Shown here: positions 34,937 to 48,400 of the stretch, one piece after another
Numbering within the stretch: the first letter of the stretch is position 1
Layout: each line of letters starts with the position of its first letter
NCBI GenBank assembly: GCA_001599595.1
Contig: BCHH01000009.1
Coordinates: 484,099 to 548,098, forward strand
Origin: Beverwykella pulmonaria
Lineage: Eukaryota; Ascomycota; Dothideomycetes; Pleosporales; Melanommataceae
Reading direction: 5' to 3'
Length of the DNA stretch: 64,000 nucleotides
Position numbers and translations under genes: made by a program
Notes under the pieces: generated by a model
Seen by the model: only the letters and a program-made list of their open reading frames with translations
What the model was told of the DNA's origin: nothing
The model's database searches: none

Positions 34937-37021
34937 AGTGTGCTGTTTGTGATCGGCCGCTTGTGGTCGAGTTACTGTACTTTAAGCCGCCTTAGTGTTG
35001 CAGGAACAAAGGGTAGCGGTCGTGCCACCGTGGAACCACGTTTCAGTCGAGGTCGTGGTCGGTGGCGAAAGCTGGAATGGTCGAATGCGGAGAGTGAGAT
35101 TGTGGGGATGGTGGACAATGAACTCTATTCGCGTTCACGTGGTAGATGGAGATTAAGCCGTGAGATAAAGCAGGTGGACAATGACCGCCAAACCTAGTAG
35201 ACGAAGCCGTCTTATACATGCGGCTGGAGAGAGTGCGGTTGACTCACCACCAGAAGAGGTGAGGTGAGTGCGCGTGCATTCGTGTAGAAGATGGCGTTTG
35301 GCGTGGCCTATCTTGGCTATGTCAGGATCCATGAGGCATGCGGGGCACACGCCCTTGCTGTCAACATGCTCATCGCTTTCGCCTGATTGGCTAGTTCCGC
35401 AACGTGCTTCGCAGCAAACCCTCCACGAACCCCATGGCTCTATTAAAAGCCTAGCAAAAGCGTCCCAGGGGTTGCGTAATGACACCAACTTGTCGCACTG
35501 AACGCGCCCCCAAAGGATTGGCGCACATTGCACCATTGTTGGTTGTGATCGCTAACGGTAGGTTGAGGCTCAATCGGAACGCCCCTTCTCTTAGCGGCCA
35601 CGTTGTTGACAGTGTATGTTAAGTATACACGCTTTTCGTTCGCCGTGACACCCCCATGTGGATATTGTATGTCAACGGCTTGCCAACCAATCCTTCACAT
35701 GTAACACTGCTATTCCTCTAAGTGGTAGACCTGATGAAGAATTCTTTCCCGTCGGCGAGCACCCTACGGAACGGGGACTTGTTTTCGAGTCACTTTGGAA
35801 TAAAATTTTCATCAAGTTTATTGGATGAACGGCTCCTGCATACACATCCATGCTTCGAAAATTATACCCTAATGAGGAACTCCGAAAGAATGTCAAGACG
35901 CGCGCCGCGGAAAAGCGATTTCTAAGAAATACGTACAAATGCATGCATGTAGAGTCGTCACATACACCGTATCCATCGCACTCTCCCGCGAACAACGCCT
36001 TATTGCAAACATGATCAAACCCAACGCGGTGCATAGGGCGCGAATCGTGTCGTTCCAATATGCCCTCCCTATGAAAAGGGCGCAGCGCATGGTGAATTAG
36101 TAATCCCGCCCCAACTCTGGGTGCGATGAAACCGACCACTCACAGCCGCGGCCCGATGTCGCATTCGAAATCAACTCCGCGTCTGCTTACCAAATTACGC
36201 TCCTTTATTCCGACGACATCATCTATTCCGATTCCGAGCACGTATAAAAGCGCGGAGTGATCACCCGGTTGCTGGGTCTTGTGCTTCCCAAGAACGAGAA
36301 TGTTGTCTTGGTACTTCTTGGTTGCTGGGCGGGGTGGTGTGAGGTGGGATGTATAGGACTGAACACTCGAGCTCAGCTGCGAAAGGAACGTCAAGCTCAC
36401 GCGCCGCAACGGATGCTTCTTGAAATAAAATCTTGATTTGACTGCCTTGACAAGACTCGCTAGAGTAGTGCTAAAGTCTAGAGGGAGAGTCTAGAATATG
36501 CAAGTGTTGCTAGTGAGATGCCGAAAGAGTTTATTCAGTCGTATGAAGTGGTGCTCTGTAGAGGTGACAATAACGTGTATGTCCCAAGCGAATGGGTGTT
36601 AACGATCAGAGATCTTGATTCACAGATGGGGCATGTGCATGTGCATCTGGTCCAGGTTCTCGGGTGTGCTTGCGAAAACACTGTCACTCCGTTTACGAAC
36701 GCAAGAGAAGCGAGAAGTAGGGAAAGATAAATCGTGGTAATTGTTCCCCTTGGATATCTAATATGCATCCAAATAGTATTTTACTTTGGTTCTTATTTGT
36801 ACTCATCCACTACAGTGAGCTGGGTACGGTGGTGTTAGCCTAATAGTAGGGCATCAAGTGTGAATAGGCTTACGTGTTTGCCTAAATGCATCCATGACAA
36901 CAATCAGGGGACTCCAGGAACCCAGGCTTGAAGATCCGGGTTAGAGTTCGCAGGGCAAGACGAGGACGTGCGTGCCGAGGTTACAGGCCTCTCAGTTGAT
37001 GTGAACATCATCCTAGCCCTC
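34937..37021. other. Gene-poor stretch, about 2.1 kb
   Basis: Between the arrestin gene (5' side) and the DUF6536 gene (3' side), both on the minus strand. Open frames exist (35153-35536 and 35672-36139 minus, 36140-36409 minus, 36518-36730 plus) but none has a family motif, and neighbours in other frames are equally open. No repeats or tRNA were found. Probably the arrestin promoter plus unassigned sequence. Confidence 0.45.
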
Positions 37022-39791
37022 TCATCTCTCGAGCAAAGCTTCACTCTCTACCATGGAATCTGACTCTCTTTCCCCTTCTCCCTCAGGATCGAGTCCGGCA
37101 TACAGTTCATTCGGCACAATTTTCCCTATCTCCTCAGCCGAAAGCCCAGCATGCCTGAACTGCTTGTTCATTCCCAGATCCCCCCACTGGACACCCGCAG
37201 CTGGGAAATCATCCAGCGAACTCGTGGCCGCACACAGAGTCCTGATACTCCCAAACATTTGCGGAATGAAGCCTTCGCGTTTGTATGTGTACGCCCACCA
37301 ACAGACGCCTGTCATGAGGAGAATGAGGAAGGTTGCCGCCCAGAGCGGGTATGCTGCGTATGTGACCTGGAACGGTAAGCATGTGTGTGTATAGATTTGG
37401 GGGTTGTTACGCGGCTTACGATGTATTGCGAATGTTCGATATGTCGACCTGGGGAACTATCCAACCACACAGCCTCTTGCGTTTGCAAAGCTTCACCGAG
37501 CATCCAATGTGCCAGAACGCTGTAGGCCATAAGTGGAAATAGGATCTTCTTTGGCAGTTGGAGGAGGTAATCCTGCGAAAAGCTTTCTCCTTTGACGATC
37601 GTGCATCGTAGGCGTCGGCGTTTGTGTTCCAGTCGTCCCCAAGAGTGCTCTTGGCTACATAGAGTGATGTTGTAGATCATCATGAGGTAGAGCAGAGAGT
37701 AGATGAATTGAGCGCCGTTGGAACTGCTCCGGTTAGTAGATGTCCTACTTCAATATGCTAGGAGGAGCACTTACATCGCAAAGGATATCATTTCATTGCT
37801 CAATTTGTCGGGTGGGAGTTCGGCAAGCGCGAGCGATTGGTTAAACCCACCCCATCCTCCTGAAATTTGATTCAACTGGCCCGCAGAGGTCATATTACAA
37901 AAGTCGTAAAGCCAAGGCTTCCTCTTGCAAGTATCTTGTTCGGATTTGTGCGCAGAGCCGACCCTAACTAGGTTAGTTCAGTCTCAAGCAAGCATTCAAT
38001 TCTGACTGACATGATTGCTAGAAAAATAGAAGCGCCTAGCAAGACGAAGCTACAGAACATGAGCAGACACATTTGTGTCAGAGCAGTGTTTCCCAGGTTG
38101 GAGATCAAACTCTTCTTGAATTTGGAAGCGATAGTGGGCTGAGGTAGATTAGATAGTTTATTGGCGCTGTTCCACTTTTTGCAGTTTTGACAGTGCCCAA
38201 TTTCGTCTGTATTATTTTAGCAGCGGGTTGAAAACATTGCAATAGTTGGAAAACACCATACCACCTGTCTTGGACTCTTCCTTACTCCTGCAGTGCTTAT
38301 GACAAGTATGGGTGGTCAGTCTTCGGACGCTATTGCCTGCATCCACCATGCACTCGCTAACAATGGTCAGCCAATTGGACATATATAAGAGGTGACACAT
38401 ACCCCTGTACGCGGAGCTCTGGATCCGATGATGAGGCAACTAGAACGTCTCCAAACGTCAAACAGTGCTTCTTCAATTTCCCCCTCGCTAGCAGATTGAC
38501 GGCAATCATATAGGTTGCTTTGATGGTCAAACAAGCAAACAAAACGAACGCTGCGTTCATTCGCACATTAAGACGACATTTGGCAGGCTGTATGTCGTAT
38601 AAAATGCACTGGACTGTAGTTCCCATCACACACTGGCCGTCAAAGTAGGTATTATCGTAATTCAAGTACCCGAGTGTATGCTCCAGCATAGTGACATCAC
38701 TGGTAGTGTTGACGAGACCTGTGCAGTTCTCTTTTGCATAGTTGACCACAATCCTCGAATAGGCGATTCCCAGCTTACTGGAGCCTCCGCTATAGTTGCT
38801 CCCATCCTGCATAAGGGAGGAAGATTCTGGAAAATGGGCTTTGCCGGTCCGAAACGCACTCCAACAGAGGTACGATGCAGGATTTCCAATCGGTTGCCCG
38901 CCGTCGCTCGGCCAGTAGTAGCTTCTGGTAATGTCTCTCGATGTGGTTTCATTATATTGTACTGTCTGTGGCGGTTCCAGAATCGTAGATGGGCCAATTA
39001 AAGAGTTTGCCAGGAAATGAACCGGCAAGCTAGATCCGAAATGATCAGTCACAACATTCAAAGACAAAGTCGCGGGAAACAAACCTTGTAACGATGAGAA
39101 GCAACCAAGCAGACCAGGCCTTTTTCTTGCCCTCTTGCTTGTGATTGATGTTGAATGGTGAATTTGTCCCGACTCTTGAGTCTCCGAACTTCTGCAACAT
39201 GTTCTTCAGATCACTTGTTGTCAACGACGTCACAAGTTGTTGGTAGGTGTTACTCATTCCTAGAATCATGGTCGCTGCTACGTTGATGAGAAGTAGTAGA
39301 GCTGTATTGGCCATTGTGACATCTTTGCAATTTTTCGTCTCACCTCCTATCGACGTGGTGTTCTTATTGGATCGCGCATGGAAAGGCTTTATGTGGGTTG
39401 CGATGACAATGAGCATCCCTAGGGCGAAGAAAGCTGTTAAAGCGGCCATCCCCCGAAGAGATCGATCAACGAGAAGCTGGTCTTTCCATATTCCGCGACC
39501 GATTCGAGTCGGCTCCACTTCTGCCGCGGGATGTCGTCGTATGGAACCTAGCGAAGGTCCAGGAACGGGTTTCCTCCGCATTCGGTTCCATCCATTTTTC
39601 AGTTTATCGATACTGCTTCCGGTTGAAGATGACGAGGCAAGGGTGTCAAAACTTTTCCGGGTGTGGAGATCTGCGCGCTCTTCATATAGCGGGGTGTAAC
39701 CGGGCAACGATGAAGTTGGCTGCAAACGTAACGTTCTTGCAAGATCATAAGGATTGTCGGTCGCACTAATCGCAATGTCAGTGTTCGGCAT
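37022..39791 (-). CDS. DUF6536 multi-pass membrane protein
   Basis: Seven exons (39791-39085, 39029-38403, 38356-38265, 38206-38011, 37963-37775, 37723-37420, 37366-37022) join without frame breaks to 819 residues. A cytosolic N-terminal part of about 105 residues precedes the first helix, near LRGMAALTAFFALGML. Family blocks follow: LLLINVAATMILGMSNTYQQ, LLLIVTSLPVHFLANSLIG, LTFGDVLVASSSDP, HKHCRSKEES, and GHCQNCKKWN (a Cys/His cluster that could bind metal). Then come ISNGAQFIYSLLYLMMIYNI, HSWGRLEHKRRRLR, QLPKKILFPLMAYSVLAHWM and YAAYPLWAATFLIL near the C-terminus, followed by VQWGDL. These are the usual landmarks of the large fungal DUF6536 family, whose function is unknown. Expected in the plasma membrane or endomembranes. 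Confidence 0.88.
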
Positions 39792-40930
39792 CTCAAATCA
39801 AGTAAAAATTTCGGTTTACATACTCAGCTATGTCCTGAGACTCATGAAACTGAACGATAGGGAGTTGGTCGTAGCTATAGTTTCCAGACATTTTCGCAAA
39901 TGTCTTCAATTATGACGCGGCCTCAGTTGAGCGCCAGCTCTTTGTGTGCTTTATTACACAGGAACTACAGTTTAGTCATTGTTAGAAGCATTAGGCGGGG
40001 ACTTCGAAGGATGCTAGACACATGATTGTCAATGTGGAAGAAGGATGATGGTGCGCAATTGCAGTTGGGTGGTAGCCGCGCGAAATTGTCGATCTCGAAT
40101 TCGGCCCCCAAAATCACCTTGCGCAAGCGTCTTGATGCCCATGTCTCATGTGGCGCGGATGAAACTTATCTCGACAGAAATAGGTGTTCATGGCACAGCC
40201 TCACGTCGCTGATCCAATACAAATTGAGGTGGCGGTGAAGTGGCTTTAAGCTGACGTATCTAGTATCGGCTAAAGCCCTTTTTAAGGTGAATTAAGGAAG
40301 GATTTCCAAGAGCTGTGGCCAATTAGAGCTGTTCTTTGGGCTCTAGCGCGCTACACATCTTGGTTTTGAAGAGGCACGGTAAGACGACTCCACTGCAATT
40401 TCGCTTGGAAACTGCAGCCTTGTAGCGGCAAGTTCCACACCCCAAGTAGGAACTGTTTGATGACAATCGTTTCGTTCTACATGATACCGTCTGACAGAAT
40501 GGCGTCAACGGCGCTGAGACCATCACTTTTTTGATCCCTTCATCTGTCGTCCACATGACGGTGGTCTCACAGCATTAACTCGAGGGCTGCCGCAACGAGA
40601 ACTCACGCGGGAGATGAGAGAGCATCGTGTGTACCACTGGTGGTGCGGTTGATATCAGGATGAGAAGCAGGCGTATAAGAATTATAGGGCCGAGATATTT
40701 TCTTGAGGTTGAAGAAGAGATAGGAAAGGAGGAAGAGCTAGCTGATATCGTGGACTGTGTGTCTCCCATTGGCTCGTGAATTCGACCCCGCTATTGCCCT
40801 CTTCTCCTCACCCCAGTCCCACTGCCGCAGATCAAATGATGTCACAAAGAGAATTTATTGTCTCTATTCCAGCCAACCTCTGGGCAATCACACCCCAACC
40901 ACCCACACCACCTATTGTCACCACCGCATT

Positions 40931-40974
40931 CGTCTTCTCCTCCTCCTTCTTTTCCTTCTTCTCCTTCTTCTCAT
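40931..40974 (+). repeat. Pyrimidine tract, CTT/CTC microsatellite
   Basis: An imperfect run of CTT, CTC and TCC triplets. The ORFs it creates are low-complexity (Ser/Phe or Lys/Glu) and not genes. Confidence 0.7.
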
Positions 40975-41453
40975 TAACCACATTCTTAGAATGCTCGGGC
41001 TTCGTTTTGCCCTGCACAAAATCCTTATTTCCCGAATAAGTCCAGGTCACCACTACACGTTATGTGGATATGCGACTGACTAATCCGTCCGCACACTATA
41101 TATATCAGCTGCACATCACATACATGATACACATCAGACCTATATATATACACAATACACATCTTCATACTCCCTGATCACTACCCTGCTTACACTCAAC
41201 ACACAAAACTCGACTTCGCCGTCTGATTCCCCGCATTGCCCTTGTTCCATATCAATACTTGCGGCAAATGTGCTCAGATCACAAGGAAATTGTAACTGCT
41301 TTATTTAGACTTGCCTTCACGGAGCCTTGCCTTCGTTGGTTCTATTGTATTTGAGAGACTAGAAAATGGATTTCTCGCCGAGTGGGCTGAGCGAAGAGAG
41401 GTAGTTGAGGGTGTATGAAGGGGCGCATTGGTGTTGTTAAGATTGGGAATGTA

Positions 41454-41896
41454 TTAGTAGAGGTGGAGAGAGTGGATAAATGTACACTGACAGGCTACGT
41501 GGTAGTCCTTCGAATGGAAAGAAGAAAGGTATATCTTCTTGGGGACTTTCAGAGTCACGACCTCTGGATTGTTGTAGACGCCGCTCTCCGAATTGTTGGG
41601 ATGATGTGTTGTTTGTTATCGTGTCGAGACATAGTTAGCCGATTACGACGGTATAGTCGCCATCATTTTAGCTTGCACGTCCTCTGTGAGGAAGGAGATG
41701 AGCTGGATGGCAGCGACGAAGCTGGGATCCAAACTGGGGGCATTCTCGCCCGCGGTGTCGACTCAGAAGCGCTATTCTATATAGCGGTCAGTTCACGATG
41801 AGACCCGTGTGAAATAATCATCCCTTGTTGATCTTGGGAGCGACGCTGATAAAGTTGTAGGCGATGGTAGCGTTTGGGTCGCAGACTAAGTAATTT
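41454..41896 (-). pseudogene. Decayed ORF of unknown family
   Basis: On the minus strand a splice-acceptor-like TTACTTAG is followed by CDPNATIAYNFISVAPKINK, then stops. About 70 bp further, a single frame gives VDTAGENAPSLDPSFVAAI, QLISFLTEDVQAKMMATIPS, two TAA stops, then NNSESGVYNNPEVVTLKV, PKKIYLSSFHSKDYH and a final stop at 41454. The text looks like protein sequence (mixed hydrophobic and acidic, no repeats), yet no intact gene can be built. A plus-strand ORF (41415-41801, 128 codons) covers the same bases and cannot be excluded. Family not recognised. Confidence 0.35.
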
Positions 41897-42583
41897 CCTC
41901 ATTGATCGACGTCCCTAAGGCTAATTCTGTATTATTTCCCTTCCTCTCGGCTCCAGCTGCGAAGCAAAAGAGAGGAGAGAGGACTGGGAGAGATCTTTGG
42001 GTGGAGAGGTGTATGTAGAACATGTTGATTGTTCTTTGGATATATGACAGCGGAAATACGACGAGTGAAGAATAGGAGGAGAACGAAATGAAGAATGAAG
42101 AGGATCAATGACTATGCCACGATGGAAAGAAGAAAAATATATCCTCTTTGCCTTTGGGTCGGAAAAAATATTCAAATATCTTTGTTCGATGTCCGTCCGG
42201 GTGAGACCTCCAGCGAGGCGTCAACTTTTGGGACAGTCTCCGTGTTCGTTTGAGCTATATGCCCTGGAATATCATTTCATTCATGTTACCTTCTTCCTCT
42301 TCTGAATTTTGAGTTTCTTGTCGGGGTACTTGAGAATGCGAAGACACATTGTGGCTCTCTAGTCAGAGATAGCCGAGTTCTTGTGTGCTCGGATCTTTCA
42401 GATGGGGGCGGATGGTAGGCATGAGGGCTTCCGGGGCGGAATGTGGCAACACTGAAAACTCATTTCCTGGCAATCTTGTAGACACATCGCTTTGTGTTCT
42501 TCTTCAGCTGTGCCTGCGCAGCGAGAGATATCATATCAGTCTCTCCCACCTTTCTCTAGAGTTGAAGGTGGAATGTGCTGAAT

Positions 42584-42832
42584 TCATCGATTGATGATAG
42601 CGAAAGGAACATGTGCAGAGGTGCCGGAGGCGCGGATGACGAGGTGGAAGAGAGTCTGTTCGCGTTCAAATGCGTGCGCAGTGATTGAGCGAGAGCTGGC
42701 TGAGCCGTGGAAGTGGTGAAGCGTGAGGCTCTCGACCATGGATCGTGGGGTGGCGTTGCATGTGACAGCAACTGCAGCACCGGAAGAGGCAAGGCTAGCG
42801 CCGGCTACGTTTAGGAGCCGTGCGTCCATCAC
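42584..42832 (-). CDS. Small hypothetical ORF divergent from the dehydrogenase
   Basis: An 82-codon frame beginning MMDARLLNVAGASLASSGAAV. It has a mildly hydrophobic start and no known motif. Its ATG lies 106 bp from the dehydrogenase ATG on the opposite strand, so it could equally be noncoding promoter DNA. An overlapping frame is open as well. Weakly supported. Confidence 0.2.
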   Translation of the reverse strand: MMDARLLNVAGASLASSGAAVAVTCNATPRSMVESLTLHHFHGSASSRSITAHAFEREQTLFHLVIRASGTSAHVPFAIINR

Positions 42833-42938
42833 CTCGGCTTAAGCAGCGATCACAACTCAAGTGACGCTCACGGTTTTTGACTTCCTAACACTGCACACTC
42901 TTCCCACACTTCAATTCTCCTTTACGATACTTTATACC

Positions 42939-44352
42939 ATGGCCTCTGTTACTAGGGCTCTTCGGCCGCTTTCTCGCGCGCTCAACGCCTCATCACGAAC
43001 TTTACGACCGGCTTTCACACGGACGGCCCCGCAGTACGCCTCCCCACAATGAACTGCACGATGACTGGATGCTGATAGACGCAAATAGAATACGATGTCT
43101 CTCAGCAACCCTCCCACGACGTGAAATAGACATTTCAGATGTACCGCCCACACCGATCACACACCTCTCCGAGACCGAGACGCTGATGTGCGAGTCCGTC
43201 TCCAAGTTCGCCCAAGATGTTGTCCTCCCTAAAGCACGAGAGATGGACGAGGCAGAGGCAATGGATCCCACCGTGGTCGAGCAACTGTTTGAGCAGGGCC
43301 TCATGGGCGTTGAGATTCCTGAGGAGTATGGTGGCTCAGGCATGAACTTCACGTCTGCCATCATCGCTATTGAGGAGCTGGCAAGGGTAGATCCCAGTGT
43401 GAGCGTCATGTGCGATGTGCACAACACGCTGTGTAATACTGCGGTGCTTAAGTATGGGTCTGAGAAATTGAAGAAGAAATGGCTGCCTCGGCTAGCCACA
43501 GACACGGTAGGATCCTTCTGTCTCTCCGAGCCAGTCTCAGGATCCGATGCCTTCGCCCTTGCCACCAAAGCCACACGCACCGAAAACGGCTACAAGATCA
43601 ACGGAAGCAAGATGTGGATAACCAATAGCGTAGAGGCCAAATTCTTCATTGTATTTGCCAATCTAGATCCGAGCAAGAAGTACAAAGGCATTACTGCATT
43701 CATCGTCGAGAAGGGCACCCCTGGATTTTCCATTGCTAAGAAGGAGAAGAAGCTTGGGATCAAGGCCAGCAGTACCTGCGTAATCAACTTTGATGATGTC
43801 GAAATTCCGAAGGACAACTTACTTGGGAAGGAGTTCGAGGGATACAAGTACGCGATTGGACTGCTGAACGAGGGACGGATTGGTATCGCTGCGCAGATGA
43901 CTGGTCTGGCATTAGGTGCTTTCGAGAACGCTGCCACGTGAGTGAACCCGCCATATGTCTCCTTGGCATGACTGACAACCGAAAGTTACGCCTGGAACGA
44001 CCGAAAGCAATTCGGGCAACTCATTGGCGAGTTCCAAGGCATGCAGCACCAGATGGCCCAAGCCTGGGTGGAGATCCAAGCAGCACGGGCCCTCGTCTAC
44101 AACGCTGCGCGCAAGAAGGAGGCCGGCGAAGACTTTGTAATGGATGCTGCCATGGCGAAACTGTATTCCTCGCAGGTTGCAGGGAAAGTATCGAGTCTGG
44201 GCGTGGAGTGGATGGGCGGCATGGGGTTCGTTAGGGAAGGCCTAGCAGAGAAGTACTTCAGGGACAGCAAGATTGGCGCTATTTACGAGGGGACGAGCAA
44301 CATCCAACTAACGACCATCGCAAAGCACCTTCAGAAGACGTATACGAAATAA
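42939..44352 (+). CDS. Mitochondrial acyl-CoA dehydrogenase, short/branched-chain type
   Basis: Exons 42939-43033, 43089-43937 and 43986-44352 give 436 residues. The first 30 residues (MASVTRALRPLSRALNASSR and on) are Arg/Ser-rich without acids, a mitochondrial presequence. The core shows EQGLMGVEIPEEYGGSGMNF, ELARVDPSVSVMCDVHNTL, the FAD-binding CLSEPVSGSDAFALATKA signature, and KMWITNS. The C-terminal signature covers YFRDSKIGAIYEGTSNIQ, with the catalytic base Glu416. The sequence is closest in style to the ACADSB/SCAD group, which oxidises 2-methylbutyryl-CoA from isoleucine or short straight-chain acyl-CoA in the matrix, passing electrons to ETF. Substrate cannot be fixed by eye. The first intron is needed to link the presequence to the core in frame. 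Confidence 0.93.
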
Positions 44353-45427
44353 ATGAACAATGATGGGCTTGGGGAGTCCCGGAGTTTGTTGTAAACTGTG
44401 GATTGCATTTTACATGGCTGCGTTCGAGTTTCGCATGGACAGGGAAAGGAACTGTGAATGAATGTAATCAAATTGAAAAAGTCTGGCTCATGGAGACTCG
44501 TGGAGAATGGCTTCAGAAAGTTCAGACTAGATAACCTCCAACTTTAAGCACGCGCAACAACGTTTGCCACAAGCATAAGGGTCATGATGACCAGGGTCTA
44601 CATTCTCCAGATCTTAGATCGAGGCCAAACCATGTGCAGTCGCTACACAGCGTCGATCTGCATATCGAGGCTAGCGCACACGGCCGTGCAAAGTGTGAAA
44701 GGCTATTAAAGCCCAAGGCATTCCATGACACGGCTATTCTACACTTTGCGATGCCATGGCTGCGACCTCCTCTGCAGCCGGCCAGATATGTATTGTCGTA
44801 TCAGACTGCCAGATTGCCGAGATGGCGGGTAGAATGGCCGGCGCGTCTCATAGCGCCTTCGCTGTCCCGAGAGCCGGAAACCACCGCCCTCAGCCCACCA
44901 TAGGGAGAGGAGGCTTGACCGTAGCGGTCCTGCCCGCGCAAGCTGCCCCATGTCACCCCATGCGCCAACTCACTCGCTCTGTGTGTGAGATGTCGTCGAT
45001 GCAGAAAACAGCGCGGACAAGCGGACAGACCGCGCTGACACCCGCCTTTCCCCGACGACTCACGTAACTCTCTATCTGACGGCTGCCCAAACACTGCGAT
45101 ACTCGTTCGACTCTTGACTCTCCGGCCGCTGCATGCACGCATTTCCTTCTCCACCTCGACTCCTACGTCGCAATACCGCTAGTCTAATCCTGCATCCTCC
45201 GCGGCAATTCTCCCCTCCTTTTATCTTTCCTTTTCCTTGACCGCTTGTTGAGGTCTTTGCGCCCTCGATTTTTCTCCTCGCTTGCCAGCCAGCACACCTC
45301 GTCCACGGCAAATCACAACAACAGCGAATTGTCGCGTGCCACACCTCACACCACCACCTATCTTCCTAAGCACGACACGCGAAACACACCCTAGTCCCGT
45401 TGTTCATGTCTACATGACTGAAACAGT
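44353..45427. other. Intergenic, leader of the coiled-coil gene
   Basis: About 1.07 kb of 3' and promoter sequence. The 300 bp before the ATG at 45428 are C/T-rich, as in fungal promoters and 5' leaders. ORFs on both strands (up to 117 codons) have no motifs. Confidence 0.45.
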
Positions 45428-48400
45428 ATGGTGGTCGAGTCCCCTTTCTCGGATAGCCATCGACATGCACCACGCGCATACACGCTCAGCGAGTTCACCG
45501 CCAGCATGGAGAACATTCTGCCGCCCAGCATATCGAAGAGGGAGCGGGCACTGCCCGTTACGCCAAGGATGGAACGGTCCTTCACGGGCATGACCGACAG
45601 CTTCATGTTAGAGCACAGTCATCCCATTCCGACCAATCCAGCCCCAGAGCACGACGAGACCGGTTCGTCGACTCCTCCTAATCATGATGATAATCTCCAC
45701 ACTCTCCCCAACTTGGCGCATTTATCTCTTGTCAAGAACCAACGGAATTCGCTCCGGTCCGAACTTCAAGTTCAGAGAATTGCTGGTGCTCAAGCGAAGG
45801 CGTCCGTGGCCTCGCTGCGCCGCCTTGCCCTGCGTCTTGCTGTCAACATCTCCGTGAAGGAGAAGCAGATTGCAACTGCTACGAGAAGTCTGGCCAATAG
45901 CAGGAAACATGACTACCTTGCAATGCGGAATGCGGAGACGAGGATCGAGAGATTGATGCAGAGCTTGAAAGAGGAGGAACACAAGAATAGAGACATACTA
46001 GAGTGCTTAGAAAGAGCTTCGATGCTGACCTTAGAATGTAGGTGCCTCCCAATTGGGTCAATTGTCCCAAAGAAGTATGGCTCATACTAAACATAACTTT
46101 TGCAGATTCTAATCCCAAGTCCCGACCTCAAAACCGACCTCAGCTTCACCCACTTTCGCCCCCTCCGTCCCCTCCTACACGCCTTTCTGAATTGTCTGCC
46201 CCAAAGACCCCTACACGCGCTTCGAGTTCGTCAGAGCTATGGGACCCTATCGAAATACGAACGCCGAATGATAGATTGATACGAGCAAAGTACCAATCGG
46301 ACCAGGCCCTTCTTGTCTGCCGGCATAGGATAGAACAATTACAGGCTGATTGTCTACGGAATAGAGACAATGCGGCAAATCTGGAGGTTACACGAACAGG
46401 TCTGGAAAAGGAAATCCAGAACCACCAATCACGCATCAGCTCCTTGGAGAAATCGAGGGCTATAGTGAAGGACAACTTGCGTTCCACTCAATCACAACTC
46501 AATAAGTCGGCACAGTCTGAGGCTAATTTGCAAAGCAAACTTGAGCTCAAGAGTCAAGAAATTGTGCAATTAGAGCAGGATGTTAGCCAATGGCAGGACA
46601 GCATCGAGAAATTGGAGAAGTCGAAAGCTTTGGTTGAAGAGGAAGTCGCGAATTGCAATGCTCGAATCCAGGAGCTTGAAACATGCGCTAGTGGCCTCGA
46701 AAGTGAACTGCAAACTCTGCGGAAACAACTTTGTGCCGCGGAGAATCGAGAGGCCGAATATCAAAAGAAGATTGCCGAAAATGAGACCTATCGCGAAATG
46801 ACCACAGCACACCTAGAAACAAGTCAAGAGAATGTGAGAACCTTGGAAAAGGCGGTGGCGTTCTTCGAGACCCAGGCTAAGGAATATACCGAGAAAATAA
46901 TGGCGTTCGAGGGTGATGTTTCAAGTCTCCGTGATGATTTAAGTGCGTCTAAGGAGTTGAGGAGGCATACGGAAAATGCATTGGAGACCACCAAGCTTTC
47001 CTTGGCGGAGTTGGAATTAACTTTGGATTCCGCAAATAGAGCAGCCACGAGGCTACAGGCGGACTTGGAGTCAACCCAAGCGAGCAAAAGTGACATCGTA
47101 GTAGAGCTCCAGGCAACGATCGACGCCTTGAAGGAGGAGTCAGAGAGCAAGGCCAGATTACAATCTGAGTTGGGCTCATTGCGATCAGACCACGAAAGAT
47201 TGGAGAGCGATCTGCAAGCTGCTCACAGCAAGATTCACTCCTCCGAACAGCAGGATATCGAAATTCAGCGCGACCTACAGGAATTGAGGGATGCCAAGGC
47301 GTCCTTGCAAAGGAGTCTCGACGCCTCTCGCCGATCCACATCTGATTTGCAAGTGGCATTGCAGGGCAGCAAGGATGAACTCGTGCTAGTGGAAGCTACC
47401 CTGGCAGACATGCAAAGCAAGCTCCACGAATCCGAGGAGTTGAGGTCCTGCTTACAGGATGAACTCCATCAGACACAGCAATCGAAGTCTGAAGTAGAGG
47501 CGCGCCTTGGTAGCGCTTTGAACTCCAACTCTGATCTCGAGAGAGATCTCAGTTCTACTCGAGGACGTTTAGCTGAAGTCGAATCCGATGAGGCTGAACT
47601 CCAAACCAAGCTTTCCGTGTTGCAGGATGAATTACAGCAGATTAAACAGCTCAAAGCTGAGGTTGAGAAACGACTTGAGGAGGCTTTGACGTCCAATGCT
47701 GCTTTTGAGATGGATCTCGCCTCTGCTCTCTCACGCTTGGACCTCGCCAAAGCGGAGGGAGCCACACGAGAGTCTGAACTATCCGAGCTTGAACGTGCCA
47801 AGTCTGAAATCGAAGAGCGACTGAACAAATCAATGAGCTCTCACGCTGACCTTGAGAAAGAGTTTAGTTCTACTCAATCTCGACTTGCCCTTGCTGAGGC
47901 TGAGATGAATGACTTCAAGTCTAAGTTTGCTGACGCAGATAAGGAACTTGATATCCTACGCCAGACTAAGACAGAGATCGAAGAACGAATCAACTATTCA
48001 TTAACGTCTAATGCTGATCTCGAGAATAATCTCAAGTCAACTCGATCCCGCCTTGCACTTGTCGAGTCTGAAAGGAATGATTTACTCTCTAGATTTTCCG
48101 ATGCAAATAAGGAGCTCGATGCCTTACGCCGCACCAACGCCAAGACCGAAGAACGACTCAACGATACATTGAGGTCGATCGCAGGTTTTGAAAACGACCT
48201 CCAGTCCACAAAATATCGTCTAATGCTTGTTGAATCCGAAAGGAACGATTTCCAGTCTAAATTTTTCGATGCCGATGAGGAACTCGATGCCCTTCGCCAC
48301 ACCAATGCTGAGACCGAAGAACGGCTGAACGTTTCATTGAGGTCTAACTCAGAATTTGAAAACGATCTAAAGTCCACTCAAGCCCGTTTAAGCCTTCTTG

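Larger units (their letters stand above)
39792..42938. other. Gene-poor stretch, about 3.1 kb
   Basis: Between the DUF6536 gene and the acyl-CoA dehydrogenase gene (divergent). It contains a (CTT)n-like pyrimidine tract (about 40931-40974), AT-rich TATATA stretches at about 41095-41150, a decayed minus-strand ORF (listed separately) and a small minus-strand ORF next to the dehydrogenase. Everything else is short, motif-free ORFs. Confidence 0.5.

Noticed and set aside
41415..41801. Plus-strand ORF of 128 codons
   Set aside because: It overlaps more protein-like minus-strand text and has no motif; kept only as an alternative to the decayed ORF.
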